Shown here one piece after another: positions 16,626-24,537 of a stretch of 64,000 nt of DNA; within the stretch, counting starts at the first letter, position 1, and every line of letters begins with the position of its first letter. The translations under genes and the position numbers were made by a program. The notes beneath the pieces are model-generated. The model had not been told where the DNA came from. It saw only the letters and a list, made by a program, of their open reading frames with translations, and ran no database searches. Source of the DNA: Mucisphaera sp965279675. Lineage in GTDB: Bacteria; Planctomycetota; Phycisphaerae; Phycisphaerales; Phycisphaeraceae. Location: positions 124,001 to 188,000 of the forward strand of contig NZ_CBDIIJ010000002.1 in assembly GCF_965279675.1 (NCBI RefSeq), given 5' to 3'.

Positions 16626-18158
16626 ATGCTCGCCCAACTCCACTCCTTCGTCCTCCAAGGCATCGACCCCCTACCCTGTGAAGTCGAGGTCGACATCGCC
16701 GACGAAGGACTGCCCAAGACCATCATCGTCGGACTCCCCGACGCCGCCGTCAAGGAATCCCTCGAACGCGTCCGAGCCGCCATCGCCAACTCCGGCTACC
16801 CCTTCCCCGTCGCCAGACTCCTCGTCAACCTCGCCCCCGCCGACATCCGCAAGGAAGGCCCCGCCTACGACCTCCCCATGGCCCTCGGACTCCTCCTCGC
16901 CGCAGGCGTCATCCAGACCGACCGCCACAAAGACTTCCTCGTCGCCGGCGAACTCGCCCTCGACGGCCGCGTCCGACGCATCACCGGAGCCATCAACCTC
17001 GCCATCCTCGCCGAGAAGCTCGGGATGCAAGGCGTCATCGTCCCCCAGGCCAACGCCCGCGAAGCCGCCGCCGCCGGTGGCGTCCCCGTCTACCCCGCCG
17101 ACTCCCTCGCCGCCGTCGTCTCCTTCCTCAACGGCCTCCACGACATCGAACCCGAACCCCGCGTCGACATCGACGCCCTCCTCGGCCAGGCCACGCCCGC
17201 CGTCGACTTCGGCGAAATCCGCGGACAACAAGCCGCCAAACGCGCCCTCACCGTCGCCGCCGCAGGCGGGCACAACCTCCTCATGCTCGGACCCGCCGGC
17301 ACCGGCAAATCCATGATGTCAAAAGCCCTCCCCGGCATCCTCCCACCCCTCACCCGCGAAGAAGCCCTCGAAGTCACCCGCATCTACTCCGCCGTCGGCC
17401 AGATCCCACCCGGCCAGTCCCTCGTCACACGACGCCCCGTCCGCACCCCCCACCACACCGCATCCGCCGTCGCCGTCGTCGGCGGCGGAACCGTCCCCCG
17501 ACCCGGCGAGATCTCCCTCGCCCACCACGGCGTCCTCTTCCTCGACGAAGCCGCCGAGTTCCCAAGACCCGTCCTCGAAACCCTCCGCCAACCCCTCGAA
17601 GACGGCGACGTCACCATCACCCGCGTCAACGCCTCCATCCGCTTCCCCGCACGCTTCATGCTCCTCGCCGCCATGAACCCCACACCAGCCGGCGGAACCC
17701 CAGACTCCACCTCAGGCGAAAAAGCCATGGCCCGCTACCTCGGCCGCCTCTCAGGACCCCTCATGGATCGTGTCGACCTCCACGTCGAAGTCCCGCCCGT
17801 CCCCTTCAACGAACTCACCGGCAAAGCCAAAGGCACCAACACCGCTGCCATGCGCGCCGAAGTCCTAAACGCCCGGCAGACCCAAGCCCAACGCAACGGC
17901 AGCGCCCTCAAACCCAACGCACGACTCTCTGGCAAAGAACTCGACCAGCACGCCAACCTCGCCGGCGAACCCCTCTTCCTCCTCAAAGAAGCCATGACCG
18001 AACTCGGCCTATCCGCCCGAGCCTACGACCGCATCCGCCGCGTCGCCCGAACCGTCGCCGACCTCGAACAAGCCACCGACATCGAATCCCACCACATCGC
18101 CGAAGCCATCCAATACCGACTCCTCGACCGAAAAGGCCTTGTCCACGCCGGAAGGTGA
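16626..18158 (+). CDS. YifB/ComM family Mg-chelatase-like AAA+ ATPase
   Basis: 510 residues. The start MLAQLHSFVLQGIDPLPCEVE aligns with the usual beginning of the family, favouring the ATG at 16626 over 16602, which would fall inside the promoter. An N-terminal Lon-protease-like domain (VGLPDAAVKESLERVRAAI, PADIRKEGPAYDLPMALG) is followed by the AAA+ core: Walker A GPAGTGKSMM near residue 222, HHTASAVAVVGGG, Walker B HHGVLFLDEAAEFPRPVLE, and LAAMNPTPAGG. In Vibrio, ComM is a hexameric helicase that promotes branch migration during natural transformation; the same job is likely but unproved here. The low-GC gene at 18162 starts four bases after its stop. Confidence 0.93.
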   Translation: MLAQLHSFVLQGIDPLPCEVEVDIADEGLPKTIIVGLPDAAVKESLERVRAAIANSGYPFPVARLLVNLAPADIRKEGPAYDLPMALGLLLAAGVIQTDRHKDFLVAGELALDGRVRRITGAINLAILAEKLGMQGVIVPQANAREAAAAGGVPVYPADSLAAVVSFLNGLHDIEPEPRVDIDALLGQATPAVDFGEIRGQQAAKRALTVAAAGGHNLLMLGPAGTGKSMMSKALPGILPPLTREEALEVTRIYSAVGQIPPGQSLVTRRPVRTPHHTASAVAVVGGGTVPRPGEISLAHHGVLFLDEAAEFPRPVLETLRQPLEDGDVTITRVNASIRFPARFMLLAAMNPTPAGGTPDSTSGEKAMARYLGRLSGPLMDRVDLHVEVPPVPFNELTGKAKGTNTAAMRAEVLNARQTQAQRNGSALKPNARLSGKELDQHANLAGEPLFLLKEAMTELGLSARAYDRIRRVARTVADLEQATDIESHHIAEAIQYRLLDRKGLVHAGR

Positions 18159-18161
18159 TGC

Positions 18162-18746
18162 ATGGATGTAAACGACCTGCTAGCCTTCGATGTAATGCCC
18201 GGAACTAATGACTACCCACTTTTTCAAGCATTTCCGCGAACTTCACCACCTCCTGATTTTCTACCTGAGATTCTCGATGTTTTTTCTAGGGTACGAGCAA
18301 CAATTGATACTCACGAATTGGAGAAAGGCTTAAAGAGCGATGACGTTTTAGCCATTCTTCGTCCAGACCTAGTACGTCTAGGTTTTGAAGTTGAGGCTAG
18401 CAAATCAGCCAAGGAGAAGATTGCGAGACCCGTCTTCTTCGGACCTTTAGGAGTTCCGACCCTTAGGTACGAAATAGATGCATATTCGTCGAAGTATCGA
18501 TGTGGTCTCGAAGTAGAGGCTGGTCGAGCTTGGATGGGAAATGCCGTTTACAGAGATCTAATCCAGGCCATGGTTATGACAGATGTGGATTATCTGCTTC
18601 TAGCCGTGCCAATGTCGTACAAATACAAGTCCAACGAGCGGTCAACAGAGAGCAAAGATTTTCAGAATACTTGTATGGTCGCAGAAGCCTTGTTTGGTCA
18701 TTCACGCCTCACGATGCCATATCGGCTTGTGGTCATTGGATACTGA
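18162..18746 (+). CDS. Unrecognised protein, possible PD-(D/E)xK-type nuclease fold
   Basis: 194 residues, no family recognised with certainty. The gene is plainly lower in G+C than its neighbours and lacks their C-rich third codon positions, a sign of acquisition. The core reads YEIDAYSSKYRCGLEVEAGR, then RDLIQAMVMTDVDYLLLAVP. An Asp, ten residues, then Glu-Val-Glu on a hydrophobic strand, with a following helix and strand, resembles the active-site layout of BamHI-like restriction endonucleases (Asp...Glu-x-Glu). No signal peptide or membrane helix. No methyltransferase is adjacent, so if it is a nuclease it may be an orphan. It ends one base from the convergent metallophosphoesterase gene. 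Confidence 0.5.
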   Translation: MDVNDLLAFDVMPGTNDYPLFQAFPRTSPPPDFLPEILDVFSRVRATIDTHELEKGLKSDDVLAILRPDLVRLGFEVEASKSAKEKIARPVFFGPLGVPTLRYEIDAYSSKYRCGLEVEAGRAWMGNAVYRDLIQAMVMTDVDYLLLAVPMSYKYKSNERSTESKDFQNTCMVAEALFGHSRLTMPYRLVVIGY

Positions 18747-18747
18747 C

Positions 18748-19575
18748 TCACCACCACCGAATCATCTGCATCCCATCCGTCGCCTTCCCAGGCATCGACC
18801 GCTTCCGAAGCGTGTACACCGGCAACTGAGGCGGGCAGAACACCCGAAGCGGCAACGCAATCTCGCCCAGCCCCCGCGAAATCACAATCTGCGTCCCCCG
18901 ATGACGCAATAGCCCCGACGTCAACCGCCTAGGCAGATCACACGAGTTCGCCAAAGCCACCCCCGGATGCGGACGGCACTGCCCGCCATGCGTGTGCCCG
19001 CAAAACACCACATCCACACCCAGGTCCGCCGCCGCCGGAGCATGCGAAGGGTTGTGCACCAGCGCCAACCGCACGCCAGGCTCCAGCCCCGAATCACGCT
19101 CGAGCACTACCGCCGTCGGATCCACCCCCGCCGCCGTGATCCCGTCCAGCCCCACCAACTCCACCCCCACCTCCGCCACCAACACCGACCGATTCCGCAG
19201 CCACTCAATAGGCAACCCCTCCAACCGCCGAGCCAGCTCCTCCGTGTCGTGATTCCCATACACCCCAAACTGCCCGTACCTAGGCCGCAGCGCCCCGCTC
19301 AGCTCCGTCATGACAGCTTCCGCCGCTGGCTCATCCCCCGCATGCGACATCATGTCCCCCGTGTAAACCACAAAATCCAGCCGCATCCGGCTCAGCCGAT
19401 CCTTGATCTGCCGATACCGCTCCCGCCGACGACGGATGTGTAGATCGGTCAGGTGCGCAATCCGCAGCCCGTCCAACGCCTCAGGAAGCGTCGGAATCGC
19501 CAATTCCACAGGATCAATCCAGCCAGGCTTCGCCGCCAATCCAACGAGCTCCCGTAAGCACCCCAACACTATCAC
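18748..19575 (-). CDS. Metallophosphoesterase, YaeI/YkuE type
   Basis: About 275 residues from a GTG at 19575 that has GGGGGA ten bases ahead; an in-frame TTG at 19593 is the longest alternative, and the true start is uncertain. All metal-binding motifs of calcineurin-like phosphoesterases are present in order: HLTDLH, VVYTGDMM, VYGNHDTEE, LVHNPSHAP and FCGHTHGGQ. The ending DLPRRLTSGLLRHRGTQIVISRGLG is typical of the YkuE/YaeI group, which includes UDP-2,3-diacylglucosamine-type and other phosphodiesterases. No clear signal peptide or membrane anchor. Substrate unknown. Confidence 0.85.
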   Translation of the reverse strand: MIVLGCLRELVGLAAKPGWIDPVELAIPTLPEALDGLRIAHLTDLHIRRRRERYRQIKDRLSRMRLDFVVYTGDMMSHAGDEPAAEAVMTELSGALRPRYGQFGVYGNHDTEELARRLEGLPIEWLRNRSVLVAEVGVELVGLDGITAAGVDPTAVVLERDSGLEPGVRLALVHNPSHAPAAADLGVDVVFCGHTHGGQCRPHPGVALANSCDLPRRLTSGLLRHRGTQIVISRGLGEIALPLRVFCPPQLPVYTLRKRSMPGKATDGMQMIRWW

Positions 19576-19690
19576 ATCGGCACAATCCCCCAACGCGCCT
19601 CAGGCATCATCGCCTGTTGTGGACCGGGGTGGCAACACTTATCCTAATAGGGTCTGACAGGTTAGGAATCCCACTGGAGGTCGCCCTCGC

Positions 19691-20572
19691 ATGGCCAAGA
19701 TGTTCTACACGCTCGAAGAGGCAGCCGAAAAACTCAAGGTCGACGAAGACCGCATCAAAGAGCTCGCCGGCTCCGGACAGCTCCAGCAGTTCCGCGACGG
19801 CACCAAGCTCATGTTCAAGCGCGATCAGGTCGACGCCATGGCCAACGAAACCGACCTCGACGAGGGCACCGACGCCTCAGGCGGTCCCATCGCCCTCGCC
19901 GACTCCTCCGCCGGGGCCATCGATCTCGACGACACCGGCACGCCCCCAGCCATGAACGACCCGGGTGCCTCCGACTCTGGTATCAGCGTCTTCGAAGGCG
20001 GCGAAGTCAACGAAGCCGACCCCCTCGCCCAGACCCAGGTCTCGGGCTCCGACCTCGACGACGACGACCTCCACCTCGAACCCGCCGGCTCCTCCGCCGG
20101 CTCCGGACTCCTCGACCTCACCAACGAAAGCGACGACACCTCCCTCGGTGCCGAACTCCTCGACGAGATCTACCCCGGCACCGGCCCAGGCGACACCTCC
20201 ATCCAGACCACCGCCGACAGCGGCATCTTCGGATCCTCAGCCAGCGGCTCCGGCTCCGCCATCGGACCCGCCGAGTCAGGCGGCTTCGGCGACCTCGGCG
20301 AAGTCTCCGCCGTCGAAGCAACCCCACTCGAAACCCTCCAGCCCGTCGCCGACACCTCATCAGGCGGAGGCTTCTCCACCGGACTGCTCTGCGGAACCCT
20401 CATCACGCTCGCCGTTGCACTGCTCGTCGTCGTCCCAAGCTGGGCCGGCTACACCAGCCCCGTCACGGCCTCCATGACCTCCGACGCCATGTTCTACGGC
20501 ATCTGGCTTGGAGCCCTCGCGGTCATCACGATCATCCTTGGCGTCATCGGAATGGTCCTCGGCAACCGCTGA
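19691..20572 (+). CDS. Helix-turn-helix (excisionase/MerR-like) protein with C-terminal membrane helices
   Basis: 293 residues. The N-terminal 55 residues (MFYTLEEAAEKLKVDEDRIK, then FRDGTKLMFKRDQVDAM) form a winged-helix domain like that of excisionases and MerR regulators. A long acidic, Ser/Gly/Asp-rich linker of about 160 residues follows, and two hydrophobic segments end the protein (GLLCGTLITLAVALLVVVP and GIWLGALAVITIILGVIGMV). It is thus a membrane-tethered protein with a DNA-binding-like head. It lies 46 bases ahead of psd and could share its transcript. Function unknown; proteins of this plan are common in planctomycetes. Confidence 0.75.
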   Translation: MAKMFYTLEEAAEKLKVDEDRIKELAGSGQLQQFRDGTKLMFKRDQVDAMANETDLDEGTDASGGPIALADSSAGAIDLDDTGTPPAMNDPGASDSGISVFEGGEVNEADPLAQTQVSGSDLDDDDLHLEPAGSSAGSGLLDLTNESDDTSLGAELLDEIYPGTGPGDTSIQTTADSGIFGSSASGSGSAIGPAESGGFGDLGEVSAVEATPLETLQPVADTSSGGGFSTGLLCGTLITLAVALLVVVPSWAGYTSPVTASMTSDAMFYGIWLGALAVITIILGVIGMVLGNR

Positions 20573-20618
20573 CCCAAACACCCGCAGCCACAACCAGCCC
20601 CGGTCAGGATGACCCCCG

Positions 20619-21371
20619 ATGCTCTGTGCACACGCACGGCGAGAATGGCTCACGCTCGCCACCGCCACCCTCCTCCTCACTGCCGCCGCCGCCATCATGA
20701 CCTGGTGGATCACCGCCGCGCTCATCCTCCTGATCGGCCTCGCCGGCGTCCTAAGCTTCCGCGACCCCGACCGCCAGCCTCCCTCACAAAGAGGCGTCGT
20801 TGTCGCCCCCGCCGACGGACGCATCGCCTCCATCCACGAAGCCCCCGACCTCGACACCTTCGACACCCCCACCCTCTGCATCCGCACCTTCCTCTCCCTC
20901 TTCAACGTCCACGTCGTCCGCATGCCCTGCTACGGCCGCATCGCAGCCATCCACCACCGCGACGGCAAGCACCTCTCCGCCCTCAACCCCGCCTCCGCCG
21001 AAGAAAACCAGGCCATCACTCTGATCCTCAACCACCCCACCCGCGACGAACCCGTCGCCGCCGTCCGACTCATCGCCGGCCAGTTCGCCCGCACCATCCG
21101 ACTCTTCGTCACCGAAGGCCAGACACTCCAGCGCGGGCAACGCCTCGGCATCATCCTCCTCGGCTCCACCGCCGAGTGCTACCTCCCCAACCCCGACCAG
21201 GTCCGCCCCCTCCTCGAAACCGGCGCCAAAGTCCGTGCCGCCGAATCCATCATCGCCGAACCCATCCGCTCCCCTCACCCAGCAACCACCTCAACACCAA
21301 CAGAACCCGCCAGCAAACCTGCCGAACCCACCGCCCCGCCGCCCGAACCGCAGCCCATCGAAGCGTCATGA
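20619..21371 (+). CDS. psd: Phosphatidylserine decarboxylase (pyruvoyl enzyme)
   Basis: 250 residues, the short form of the family. Two N-terminal hydrophobic segments (about 11-30 and 31-47) are followed by SFRDPDRQPP, VVAPADGRIASI, the FLSLFNVHVVRMPCYGRI block with His98, and LGIILLGSTAECYLP. The LGST motif (Ser183) is where the proenzyme cuts itself to make the pyruvoyl group. It turns phosphatidylserine into phosphatidylethanolamine at the membrane. A low-complexity Pro/Ala/Glu tail after residue 215 is not part of the catalytic domain. Its stop codon overlaps the ATG of tadA. Confidence 0.93.
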   Translation: MLCAHARREWLTLATATLLLTAAAAIMTWWITAALILLIGLAGVLSFRDPDRQPPSQRGVVVAPADGRIASIHEAPDLDTFDTPTLCIRTFLSLFNVHVVRMPCYGRIAAIHHRDGKHLSALNPASAEENQAITLILNHPTRDEPVAAVRLIAGQFARTIRLFVTEGQTLQRGQRLGIILLGSTAECYLPNPDQVRPLLETGAKVRAAESIIAEPIRSPHPATTSTPTEPASKPAEPTAPPPEPQPIEAS

Positions 21372-21832
21372 CGGCCACCCCCACCGAAACCGACATCCAG
21401 ATGATGCACCGCGCGCTCGAAGCCGCCGACCGCGCCGCCGACATGGGCGAGGTCCCCATCGGTGCCGTTGTCTACCGAAACGAAGAAATCCTCGCCACCG
21501 CCCACAACCTCCGCGAAACCAACAACGACCCCACCGCCCACGCCGAAATCATCGCCCTCCAACTGGCCGCCCAAAAAATCGGCCACTGGCGACTCATCGA
21601 CTGCTCCATCGCCGTCACCCTCGAACCCTGCCCCATGTGCGCCGGCGCCCTCGTCAACGCCCGCGTCGCACGCCTCGTCTACGGCGCCGACGACCCCAAA
21701 ATGGGATGCGTCCGCACCCTCGCCAACCTCTGCGAAGAACCCCGCTTCAACCACCGCCTCGAAGTCATCCCCAACGTCCTCGCCCAACCCGCCATCGACA
21801 AACTCCAGGCCTTCTTCCGCGCCCGACGCTAA
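21368..21832 (+). CDS. tadA: tRNA-specific adenosine deaminase
   Basis: 154 residues, normal length. The start is fixed by the ATGA overlap with psd. Zinc and catalytic residues are complete: PTAHAEIIAL (His58, Glu60) and EPCPMCAGAL (Cys88, Cys91). YGADDPKMGCVRTL and the C-terminal helix are typical of TadA rather than of other deaminases. It deaminates A34 of tRNA-Arg(ACG) to inosine in the cytoplasm. Its end is seven bases from that of the convergent MMPL gene. Confidence 0.95.
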   Translation: MTATPTETDIQMMHRALEAADRAADMGEVPIGAVVYRNEEILATAHNLRETNNDPTAHAEIIALQLAAQKIGHWRLIDCSIAVTLEPCPMCAGALVNARVARLVYGADDPKMGCVRTLANLCEEPRFNHRLEVIPNVLAQPAIDKLQAFFRARR

Positions 21833-21838
21833 CCCCCA

Positions 21839-24502
21839 TCACCCCCGCGACAACATCCGCAGCACCGCCGGCACTACCACAAAACAAGCCACCAGCGTCA
21901 ATCCCAAGCCAAGCGTCATCACCAACCCCAAACCCACCATCCCCCGATGGCTTGCGATCAATAACGACCCGAAACCAATCAAAGTCAGCAACCCCGTCAC
22001 CCCGATCGACCACCCCGTCCCGTCCGTCAACCCCGGGTACCGTGCATGCGGCCGCAGCTTGTACCGATGCAACAAGTGCACACCCGAGTCCACACCCACC
22101 CCAAACAAAAGCGGCAAACCGATCACACTCGCAGGCGTCAACGGGACATCAAACACCACCAGCACCGCCCCACCCACCAGCGCACCGAACATCACCGGCA
22201 GCATCGCCAACAACCCATAAACCAGCGACCGCAGATCAAGCACCACCACCACAAACACCGCCACCAGCGAAACCAACCCCGCCCACACATAAGCCCGCTG
22301 AATCAAACGCCCCGACTCATACACCTGCACAATCACACCCGTCGCCGACGGGTCAACACCCCGCACCGCCCCAATGAACCCAGGCAGAAACCCAGGATCC
22401 AACGCGTTCGTCACCCCCTCCGGCAACCTCGGATACACCTCGATCGCATACCCGCTCCCATCCAAAGCCACCGCCCGATCCCGCAACACCGCCGGCAATT
22501 CCTCCACCCCCAGGGGCCTCGGGCTCGTCGCCCGCTCAATCTCACGAGCAATCCGCCCCCGCCAATCGTTCAGATCACGACCCAACGCCAGCGTCCGCAC
22601 CGCACGCTCATCCGTATCAAGCCCACCCGTCACCTCCGACCACCTCCCCGCCGCCGACAGCACCGCACGCCCCCACACCGAATCACCATCGAACGAAGCC
22701 AGCGTCGCCACCGTCGCCACCCACTGATCCACCTCCGCAAAACCAGCCTCCGGATCCTCCGAGATCAACGGCCCCGGCTCACCCAACCCATCCAGCACCA
22801 CCCGCCGCGCCAGCAGCTGCGCCTTCCGCCGATCCGCGTCCTCCCGAAACAGCACCCCCACCCCGCCAAGCTCACCCACCTCTGCCACTCCCCGAAGCGC
22901 CCGCACCCGAGCCCCTGCCTCCTCCACCGACCCGACCCGCGACACCGCATACCAGACCGTCCGCTCACCATCCCGGATGATCCGACGCTGCCAATCCACC
23001 GACTCCACCTCGGCCGGCAGCAGCTTCAGCAGGTCATAGTCAAAGCGAAGCCCCGAGGAAGCCACATACGCCGACCCCACCACAACCACCCCGCCCAAAA
23101 AAGCCACCACCCCAGCCACCCTCGAAAGCCCGCGCTGCCCCTCCCGAATCGACCCCGACCGATGCCGCGACAACCCCGCCAGATGATGACGCGACCACCA
23201 CAACATCCCTGGCAGCAAAACCAGCGTCGCCACCAACGCCAGCAGAACACCCGAGCACGCGATCAAACCCATCTCCGCCACACCCGTGAAATCCGTCAGC
23301 GCCGTCGTCGCAAAAGCCAGCGAGGTCGTCAGCCCACCCGTCACCAGCCCCGGACCCGCCGACCGAAAAGCCGACACCAGCGCCCGCTCAAAACGCTTCT
23401 CCCCAATCGCCTGATCCCCGGGCAGCCGACGCGCCAGCGACGACATCAGATGAACCCCGAAATCAGCACCCAGCCCCAGCAGAATCGCCGCAAAGACCAC
23501 GCTGATCACCTGCAGATGACCGATCGCCACCGTCGTAAACCCGAACGACCACGCCATCGTCACGCCAAGCGTGACCAGCAGCGCACCCGGCAGCACCACA
23601 CCCCGATAAGCCACCACCAACACAACCACCACCAGCACCGCCGCCAACACACTCGACCGCGTCGCATCCGCCACCGCCGCGTCCGTCTCGTCTGACTCAA
23701 TCGCCTCGATCCCCGTCAGCCCCATCTGCACCCCAGGCAGCGCCGCCCGCACCGCCTCGATCTCCGATCGAATCAAACCGATCGCCTTCTCGTACGGCGC
23801 TAAAGAGCCCGCCTCCGCCAACGGACGCACCGCCATCAACAGCAAACGACCATTCTCCGTCGCAAAGTACCCTCCATCCGCCGAAGCCAACCGCTCAAAC
23901 AACCCAAGCGACCGATCCGCCGCCATCACATACCGATCCGCCAGCGCCTCCACCAGCCGCGCCAGTTGCAACCCCTCAGCCTCTCCCACACCACCACCCA
24001 CCCCATCCCCAAGCAGCAAGAGCCCTTGCAACGACCCAGCCCTCAGCACCCCCAACCCGACATCCAGACCAGCAAGCCCCTCCTCCCACGCCTCCTCTCC
24101 CGCGATCCGTAGCAACCGCGGATCCGCCTCCCCCGCACGCACCCGCCACTGCGCCGAGGCCGTCAATGGATCATCCAGCAGCCGATACCCCAGCAGATCA
24201 ATCGCCGCCCGCGCCATCGACGCCGAAGCCGACGTCACCCGCCCATCCGCATCAGCCGTATCCACCACCACCAGCAGATCACCCCCCTGCCCGAACGCCT
24301 CCCGCCAAGCCAGAAACCGCTGATTCCAGTCCAGCTCCGGATTCAACAGCGCATTGCGATCCGGCTGAAACCCGAGCCCCGACACCGCCACCACCACACA
24401 CACCACCGCCAGCAACACGCAAACAACCAGGTTCACCACCCGATGCCGAAACGACCACCGCGCCAACGCCCCCAACAACCGATCACGCCACAACTCATGC
24501 AT
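21839..24502 (-). CDS. MMPL/RND-family exporter, HpnN-like
   Basis: 887 residues with the plan of RND-superfamily lipid exporters: one membrane helix (VVNLVVCVLLAVVCVVVAVSG) then a large periplasmic loop, five helices, a second loop and six more helices. The first helix group holds VLAAVLVVVVLVVAYRGVVLP and LGLGADFGVHLMSSLARRLP; the second has VYGLLAMLPVMFGALVGG and GVGVDSGVHLLHRY, each with the small-residue/Asp signature of proton-coupled members. The size and QPDRNALLNPELDW after the first helix resemble HpnN, which moves hopanoids to the outer membrane. No hopanoid genes are in view, so the cargo is only a suggestion. Confidence 0.8.
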   Translation of the reverse strand: MHELWRDRLLGALARWSFRHRVVNLVVCVLLAVVCVVVAVSGLGFQPDRNALLNPELDWNQRFLAWREAFGQGGDLLVVVDTADADGRVTSASASMARAAIDLLGYRLLDDPLTASAQWRVRAGEADPRLLRIAGEEAWEEGLAGLDVGLGVLRAGSLQGLLLLGDGVGGGVGEAEGLQLARLVEALADRYVMAADRSLGLFERLASADGGYFATENGRLLLMAVRPLAEAGSLAPYEKAIGLIRSEIEAVRAALPGVQMGLTGIEAIESDETDAAVADATRSSVLAAVLVVVVLVVAYRGVVLPGALLVTLGVTMAWSFGFTTVAIGHLQVISVVFAAILLGLGADFGVHLMSSLARRLPGDQAIGEKRFERALVSAFRSAGPGLVTGGLTTSLAFATTALTDFTGVAEMGLIACSGVLLALVATLVLLPGMLWWSRHHLAGLSRHRSGSIREGQRGLSRVAGVVAFLGGVVVVGSAYVASSGLRFDYDLLKLLPAEVESVDWQRRIIRDGERTVWYAVSRVGSVEEAGARVRALRGVAEVGELGGVGVLFREDADRRKAQLLARRVVLDGLGEPGPLISEDPEAGFAEVDQWVATVATLASFDGDSVWGRAVLSAAGRWSEVTGGLDTDERAVRTLALGRDLNDWRGRIAREIERATSPRPLGVEELPAVLRDRAVALDGSGYAIEVYPRLPEGVTNALDPGFLPGFIGAVRGVDPSATGVIVQVYESGRLIQRAYVWAGLVSLVAVFVVVVLDLRSLVYGLLAMLPVMFGALVGGAVLVVFDVPLTPASVIGLPLLFGVGVDSGVHLLHRYKLRPHARYPGLTDGTGWSIGVTGLLTLIGFGSLLIASHRGMVGLGLVMTLGLGLTLVACFVVVPAVLRMLSRG

Positions 24503-24537
24503 CCCCGGATCCTAGCCGACATGCCAGCACCACCCCG

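Noticed and set aside
20609..21832. 407-codon open frame starting before psd
   Set aside because: Its first part is a shadow of psd in another frame; only the last 154 codons, from 21368, are the real tadA gene.
22046..23695. 549-codon plus-strand open frame opposite the MMPL exporter
   Set aside because: Arg/His/Pro-rich throughout, no family features; the minus strand encodes a clear membrane transporter.
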